Positions 63,619 through 64,000 of a stretch of DNA of 64,000 nt are shown piece by piece. A model generated the notes under the pieces. That model made no database searches and was not told the DNA's origin. It saw only the letters and a list, made by a program, of their open reading frames with translations. Every line of letters begins with the position of its first letter. Positions within the stretch are counted from its first letter, which is position 1. The DNA comes from Natrialba chahannaoensis JCM 10990 (lineage in GTDB: Archaea > Halobacteriota > Halobacteria > Halobacteriales > Natrialbaceae), in assembly GCF_000337135.1 (NCBI RefSeq), contig NZ_AOIN01000035.1, forward strand, positions 64,775 to 128,774, read 5' to 3'. The translations under genes were made by a program, and so were the position numbers.

Positions 63619-63720
63619 GTGGCTGGTGTTCTGGTCGGAGTCGTGGCTGGTGCGATCGCTTGGACTGTCGCAATTGTCGCGACTCCCGCGACTGCCGCGA
63701 CCGCCGTCCCCGTCCGGGGA

Positions 63721-63775
63721 CAAAATACAAAATCTGTGATATACAGAACAAGATTTGCGGGAAAATTGTATTTTG
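63721..63775. promoter_or_regulatory. Inverted repeat CAAAATACAA ... TTGTATTTTG upstream of lysW
   Basis: CAAAATACAA at 63721-63730 and TTGTATTTTG at 63766-63775 are perfect 10-bp inverted arms 35 bases apart. An imperfect inner dyad, CTGTGATATACAG, lies between. The site is about 50 bases upstream of the lysW TATA-like element in an AT-rich patch, a good position for a regulator of arginine or lysine synthesis. Confidence 0.5.
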
Positions 63776-63860
63776 ATGCCGTTAGCGCAGAGTATAGTAT
63801 TATAATTTCTTTGTCACATTCGGTGGATTTAAGGGTGTCTGGCTCTCAGGTCGAGATACA

Positions 63861-64000
63861 ATGACAGAATGCGTCGAGTGTGGGGCCGAAGTCTCCCTGC
63901 ACGACGATCTGGAAGCTGGAGAGATTGTTGACTGTACGACCTGCGGAGCCGAACTGGAAGTCGTCGACACCGAGCCGCCAGTCCTCGAGCGAGCCCCGGA
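63861..64000 (+). CDS. lysW: Alpha-aminoadipate/glutamate carrier protein LysW (partial)
   Basis: The visible 46 codons run MTECVECGAEVSLHDDL, then EIVDCTTCGAELEVVD and TEPPVLERAP at the window end. The CxxC pair in each half forms the zinc-ribbon of LysW, whose C-terminal glutamate (outside the window) would carry the substrate in lysine or arginine synthesis. Following argG-argH, it is likely the ArgW-type carrier of the arginine pathway in haloarchaea. ATG is preceded by a TATA-like ATTTAAG at 63828-63834. Confidence 0.9.
   Translation, partial: MTECVECGAEVSLHDDLEAGEIVDCTTCGAELEVVDTEPPVLERAP

Noticed and set aside
61939-63723. Minus-strand frame of about 594 codons opposite argH
   Set aside because: Antisense shadow; argH motifs are complete on the plus strand.
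1-64000. CRISPR arrays, rRNA genes, complete transposases
   Set aside because: No regularly spaced direct repeats of 25-40 bases, rRNA-like segments or transposase/integrase motifs were recognised on reading both strands.

Overview
The window looks like chromosomal DNA from a halophilic archaeon (class Halobacteria, probably Natrialbaceae-like; this is an inference). The reasons are very acidic proteins, high GC with C/G at third codon positions, twin-arginine lipoproteins, a PGF-CTERM surface anchor, many leaderless-looking starts with a TATA box 25-35 bases upstream, and archaeal information-processing genes (RadA, aIF-6, L31e, L39e, prefoldin alpha, FtsY, SRP54, an XPD-type helicase). No plasmid origin, rRNA, CRISPR array or intact insertion sequence was seen. 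About 69 genes or gene remnants and one intron-containing tRNA are supported.

Layout. 0.1-6 kb: cysteine desulfurase (SufS) and an IscU/SufU scaffold flank two corrinoid/metal-chelate binding proteins, an HD phosphohydrolase and small membrane proteins. 5.9-13.2 kb: radA and housekeeping or unknown genes, including a PQQ-type propeller, DUF424, a TPR protein and ThpR. 13.3-17.8 kb: translation and targeting block rpl39e-rpl31e-aIF6-(membrane protein)-pfdA-ftsY. 17.9-20 kb: a lipoprotein, an acetyltransferase broken by one stop codon, and an AT-rich patch. 20-31.4 kb: thiE-thiM, alkaline phosphatase, a ferritin-like protein, two rhodaneses, a disulfide oxidoreductase, ffh and lipoproteins. 31.4-34.5 kb: a UPF0201/UPF0200 pair, a hyperacidic lipoprotein, tRNA-Arg(UCU) with an intron, and a decayed stretch. 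34.5-42 kb: a VOC protein plus esterase pair, cupredoxin, SDR, universal stress protein, M29 aminopeptidase, membrane proteins and threonine aldolase.

42-53.3 kb is the most interesting part. It carries speB with a class I aminotransferase, an NrpR-like nitrogen regulator, a nitrilase pseudogene, a spermidine/putrescine-type ABC transporter (binding protein, ATPase and a single fused double permease), a second NrpR-like regulator and a class III aminotransferase. Dyads of the form GGNA-N6-TNCC lie at the predicted starts of the speB, transporter and aminotransferase transcripts. This suggests an NrpR-type regulon for polyamine or amine nitrogen. 53.7-60.5 kb: phosphoesterase, methyltransferase, XPD/Rad3-like helicase, a degenerate 2H phosphoesterase and a membrane-anchored winged-helix protein. 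60.9-64 kb: argG-argH followed by the start of lysW, the beginning of a carrier-protein arginine (or lysine) pathway.

A short palindromic repeat family (MITE-like, ends CTATAG) occurs at the left window edge, at 45.9 kb against the nitrilase pseudogene, and at 54.9 kb.
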